Shown here in pieces: positions 42,456-44,675 of a stretch of DNA of 44,675 nt; the stretch's first letter is position 1, and each line of letters starts with the position of its first letter. The position numbers were made by a program, and so were the translations under genes. This DNA is from a virus. The stretch covers positions 1 to 44,675 of the IMG/VR virus record IMGVR_UViG_3300037193_001356, one strand, 5' to 3'. The notes beneath the pieces are model-generated. The model was not told the DNA's origin. It searched no databases and saw nothing but the letters and a program-made list of their open reading frames with translations.

Positions 42456-43231
42456 GCGGCCACACCCAGGGGACTGGCGTTGCGGATCAGTCGTTGAACA
42501 CGGTAGGTCTCCTCATCCAAGAAGATCCCACCCTTGGCGTGGGTGGTCTTGATCGAGGTGTCAACACCCACCGCGATGTCCACGTTGGCCAGGCGGGCAC
42601 AGAAGGAGAGGTCCTCGCTGAACTCCCTGGCGCCGCCGTTGGCGAGCGCGCCCGGGACGATGATCGGTCGGAACGGGTCCGGGCCCACCTTGAGTAGGGC
42701 GCTCCGGTGCATGAGTAGGCAGGCGGCACCCGTGCCGTCCACCCACTGGAACGCGTCGGAGATGTAGTCCTCGATCGGGCGGAAGCCCTTCTCGCCCGTC
42801 TCCAGCTCCAGGTAGTGATACAGGGTGGGGATGAGCTTGAGCCGGCGGGCGTGCAGGTCGGTTTCCACGTGCTGGGCCGACTTCTGGGCGAAGCATAGGC
42901 CGCCGATCACTAGGGCGTCGTTCTCGGTGGCGCTGGCGACCAGCCGGTCAACGGTGTCGGCGGCGAAACCCATGTCCGTGTCGACCATGAACAGCCACTC
43001 CGGGCGGTGCTCCAGCGCCAGGAAGTTCGCCACGATCTGATTGCGGGCGGCGGCCACCCCCCCGGTGCCGGCCACGTTACGCAGATACTGGCCACCGGGG
43101 CGGAAGATCCGCTGGCTACCGGCCTGGTCGAGCAGCAGCATGTCCGCCCAGCTCAACCCGAAGCAGCTGGCCCAGCTGCCGCCGTCGACCATGGAGGGGA
43201 TGACCGCCCCCACGCCGTTGATGTCGCTCAT
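42452..43231 (-). CDS. Glycosyltransferase (GT-A fold)
   Basis: 259 aa. The nucleotide-sugar metal motif is FMVDTDMGFAADTVDRL (DTD at ~84-86), preceded by VAAARNQIVANFLAL as in GT-A/GT2-type enzymes; VDGTGAACLLMHRSAL and FSEDLSFCARL give the acceptor/catalytic region (Glu-Asp pair). It may decorate a virion protein, most simply the adjacent fibre-like or capsid proteins (inference). Two consecutive ATGs (43234 and 43231); the second has better spacing from GGAGAG. Its ribosome site is adjacent to an RNA fold at 43241-43304. Confidence 0.8.
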   Translation of the reverse strand: MSDINGVGAVIPSMVDGGSWASCFGLSWADMLLLDQAGSQRIFRPGGQYLRNVAGTGGVAAARNQIVANFLALEHRPEWLFMVDTDMGFAADTVDRLVASATENDALVIGGLCFAQKSAQHVETDLHARRLKLIPTLYHYLELETGEKGFRPIEDYISDAFQWVDGTGAACLLMHRSALLKVGPDPFRPIIVPGALANGGAREFSEDLSFCARLANVDIAVGVDTSIKTTHAKGGIFLDEETYRVQRLIRNASPLGVAA

Positions 43232-43240
43232 CATCTCTCC

Positions 43241-43304
43241 GCACTCGGCAGGTACGGCAGGTGGAAGACCGGGGCGCCGGCAACCTGCCGAGTGCCGGCG
43301 CCCC
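43241..43304 (-). promoter_or_regulatory. Hairpin with loop complementary to a downstream element (pseudoknot/switch)
   Basis: 12-bp GC hairpin (43293-43304 with 43271-43282), 6 bases past the stop of the upstream gene. Its 10-base loop (43283-43292) is perfectly complementary to 43244-43253, just before the glycosyltransferase ribosome site; pairing extends to 13 bp if the hairpin opens. The geometry is that of an H-type pseudoknot or of two mutually exclusive folds. Confidence 0.6.
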
Positions 43305-43310
43305 GGGGCA

Positions 43311-43709
43311 TTACTCGGTCCCGCGCGCCCGACGGCCGCCGCGCGGGCGGGCCGCTTCCTGGTCGCCGGACTGGGCCGCGTCCTGTTTGTCGTCCTTGGC
43401 CGACAGCTTGTCCAGCTCCTCCGAGGACTCGACCTTGCCGAGGTTGTTGACCGGGACGCTCGCCGCGTCGTAGGTCTGCACCTCGGATTCCTCCTTGGCC
43501 ACCTCACCGGGGACGGGGCGGTTGTCGGTGGCGTCGCCCTTGATGTCGTCCAGGTTGGCGTGCGTGCCGTCCAGGTTCTGCGGGCCGTTCGCCTCGGTGA
43601 GGCGGACCTCGCGGCCGTCGCCGGCTGTGACCGTGACCATGCCGTGCCGGTCGGCGGGAACCTTGTCGTCGTAGTCCGGGTCGCCGCTCCTGGCCTTCTC
43701 GTGAACCAT
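43311..43709 (-). CDS. Small acidic protein after capsid (decoration or scaffold candidate)
   Basis: 132 aa, highly charged: VHEKARSGDPDYDDKVPADR, GMVTVTAGDGREVRLTEANG, then AKEESEVQTYDAASVPVNNL and a basic end GDQEAARPRGGRRARGTE. Short beta part, then a disordered tail. The second ATG at 43709 has AAGGA seven bases upstream and is preferred to 43715. Position directly after the major capsid suggests a decoration or head-stabilising protein, not shown by homology. Confidence 0.6.
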   Translation of the reverse strand: MVHEKARSGDPDYDDKVPADRHGMVTVTAGDGREVRLTEANGPQNLDGTHANLDDIKGDATDNRPVPGEVAKEESEVQTYDAASVPVNNLGKVESSEELDKLSAKDDKQDAAQSGDQEAARPRGGRRARGTE

Positions 43710-43768
43710 GCTCATGTCCTTCCGATTGATTTCGATGGAGGGCGGCGCACCGGACGTGTTGCCGGGTA

Positions 43769-43799
43769 ACCCCGCGATTCGGCCTGTTTAGCGCGGGGT
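43769..43799 (-). terminator. Hairpin after major capsid gene
   Basis: 8-bp stem, 43769-43776 with 43792-43799, loop 15 bases, 36 bases after the capsid stop. Could moderate read-through so that capsid is made in excess. Confidence 0.55.
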
Positions 43800-43834
43800 G
43801 TGCTCTTACCTGGCCGTGACCCTCCACCGAAAGA

Positions 43835-44675
43835 TTAGGCGGTCGTCTTGTCCTGGAGCAGACGGAACGCCAAGTCGTTGACGCTGTCCGAGCCGTTGCG
43901 GAAGTGCATGTACCACGCGCGCCGGCCGTCGGGCAGGTTGTTGCTGGTGTTGAACAGGTGCGGGATGAACTCGATCGACGTCGACCCCGGCTTGTCCACG
44001 ATCACGAAGTTCGAGAAGAGCCCGAACACCAGCAGGTTGTCGATCGTGGTCGTCTGGAAGACGTTGGGCGCGGTGAACGAGGTTTCCACCGGGAAGCCCA
44101 GCAACTGCGTGGCCGGCTTCTGGGTCATGTCGACCGAGTAGCTGGCGCCCAGCGCGGTACCGAGCGCGGCGATGCGCTCGGCCATGGCCGGGTGCATCAG
44201 CCACTTCGCGCCGTCGGTCCACCGGTCGCCCAGGGCGTTGGCGATGCCAGCCAGGTCCGCCCGGGTGAAGGTGCTGCCCGTGGTGAGGGACACCTCGACG
44301 TTGGTGTTGGCGTCCAGGGCGGTGAAGATGCCGCAGGGTGCCGTGGTGCCGTTGCCGGTCATGTGCGCCGCCGCTTCGAGCCGGATGCGCGAGTCCTGGA
44401 GCAGCATCTGTACGTCGCTGGCCAGGCCGGTGATGTCCTCGAACGACTCGATCGACGCCTGGATCAGGCTCTTCGCCGAGAACACCGGGATCTGGATTGG
44501 CGCGATCGGCGGGGTGTCGTCGGAGACTTCGGTGAGTTCGGCGTCCCACGAGGCCGTGCTGCCGGCCGTGCTCACGCCGTTCCACCGGTTCGCGCCGCCG
44601 GTCAGGGAGACCACCCGGGACAGCGTCCGGACCACGTCCTTGGCCCCGGCGTTGGTGAGGATCAGCGTGGGGTCG
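43835..44675 (-). CDS. Major capsid protein, C-terminal part (HK97 fold)
   Basis: About 280 residues to TAA/TAG at 43835, open at the right edge; residues from VVRTLSRVV on repeat the left-end copy, and the remaining 213 codons complete the 482-aa protein. IQASIESFEDITGLASDVQ, LQDSRIRLEAAAHMTGNGTTAPCGIF, AKWLMHPAMAERIAALG and LLGFPVETSFTAP are standard HK97-fold phrases of the A and P domains; the end is SDSVNDLAFRLLQDKTTA. No lysine cross-linking claim can be made from sequence. Confidence 0.93.
   Translation of the reverse strand, partial: DPTLILTNAGAKDVVRTLSRVVSLTGGANRWNGVSTAGSTASWDAELTEVSDDTPPIAPIQIPVFSAKSLIQASIESFEDITGLASDVQMLLQDSRIRLEAAAHMTGNGTTAPCGIFTALDANTNVEVSLTTGSTFTRADLAGIANALGDRWTDGAKWLMHPAMAERIAALGTALGASYSVDMTQKPATQLLGFPVETSFTAPNVFQTTTIDNLLVFGLFSNFVIVDKPGSTSIEFIPHLFNTSNNLPDGRRAWYMHFRNGSDSVNDLAFRLLQDKTTA
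44474..44675. repeat. Right copy of 202-bp terminal overlap (capsid gene)
   Basis: Same stretch as 703-904 with six base differences, all synonymous in the capsid frame. Marks the closing point of the circular phage map. Confidence 0.9.

Overview
This window is essentially one genome of a tailed, HK97-type siphovirus of a high-GC actinobacterium. Evidence: a complete terminase-portal-protease-capsid-tail-lysis gene set; many GTG starts and ATGA/GTGA/TGATG gene overlaps; and accessory families typical of actinomycetes (a DUF2637/Spd-like membrane protein, a TraB/FtsK-like translocase, a secreted I36-type peptidase inhibitor). The ends of the window cut the major capsid gene: its N-terminal part is at 703-1512 and its C-terminal part at 43835-44675. 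Bases 703-904 and 44474-44675 are two copies of the same stretch with six synonymous differences, so the phage chromosome is circularly permuted in this record and about 43.8 kb long. Bases 1-702 are not phage: they are a low-GC, Bacteroidota-like piece (AraC-type regulator tail and a truncated serine hydrolase) fused inside the capsid gene, best read as an assembly or library chimera.

Layout. Minus strand, 6.1 kb down to 0.7 kb and continuing at the right edge (44.7 to 30.65 kb): large terminase, portal, a peptidoglycan-binding-domain head protein, prohead protease, capsid, small head protein, glycosyltransferase, fibre-like protein, connector, tail terminator, two tail-tube-like proteins, gp10-like protein, frameshifted tail chaperones, tape measure, minor tail proteins, amidase, and three small membrane (lysis) proteins. 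Minus strand, 17.24 to 6.15 kb: RecD/Dda-like helicase, ParB-like protein, HNH enzyme, primase-polymerase/helicase (885 aa), a 34-bp inverted repeat that looks like a replication origin, endonuclease VII, another HNH nuclease, small terminase, then two short cargo cassettes (Cys-rich protein + peptidase inhibitor; DNA methyltransferase). Plus strand, 17.3 to 30.6 kb: small early genes, DEAD/DEAH helicase, MazG-zinc ribbon fusion, PD-(D/E)XK nuclease, a stable-RNA stretch with two tRNA-like genes, an SSB-like acidic protein, a papain-like hydrolase, then a plasmid-transfer-like stretch (DUF2637, TraB/FtsK on the minus strand, a GIY-YIG protein with a membrane anchor, and several small membrane proteins). 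Plus and minus transcription converge on a strong hairpin terminator at 30.6 kb.

The most striking general signal is a dispersed, nearly invariant promoter: TGC-TATAGT followed by 6 (sometimes 7) bases and then directly by the start codon. At least ten genes have it, on both strands, and it implies leaderless mRNAs; in three places the TAG inside the -10 box is also the stop codon of the upstream gene. No integrase, excisionase or recognisable immunity repressor is seen. Together with the transfer-like module and a palindrome-rich divergent control region at 24.9-25.25 kb, this is compatible with an extrachromosomal (phage-plasmid) lifestyle, which is an inference.
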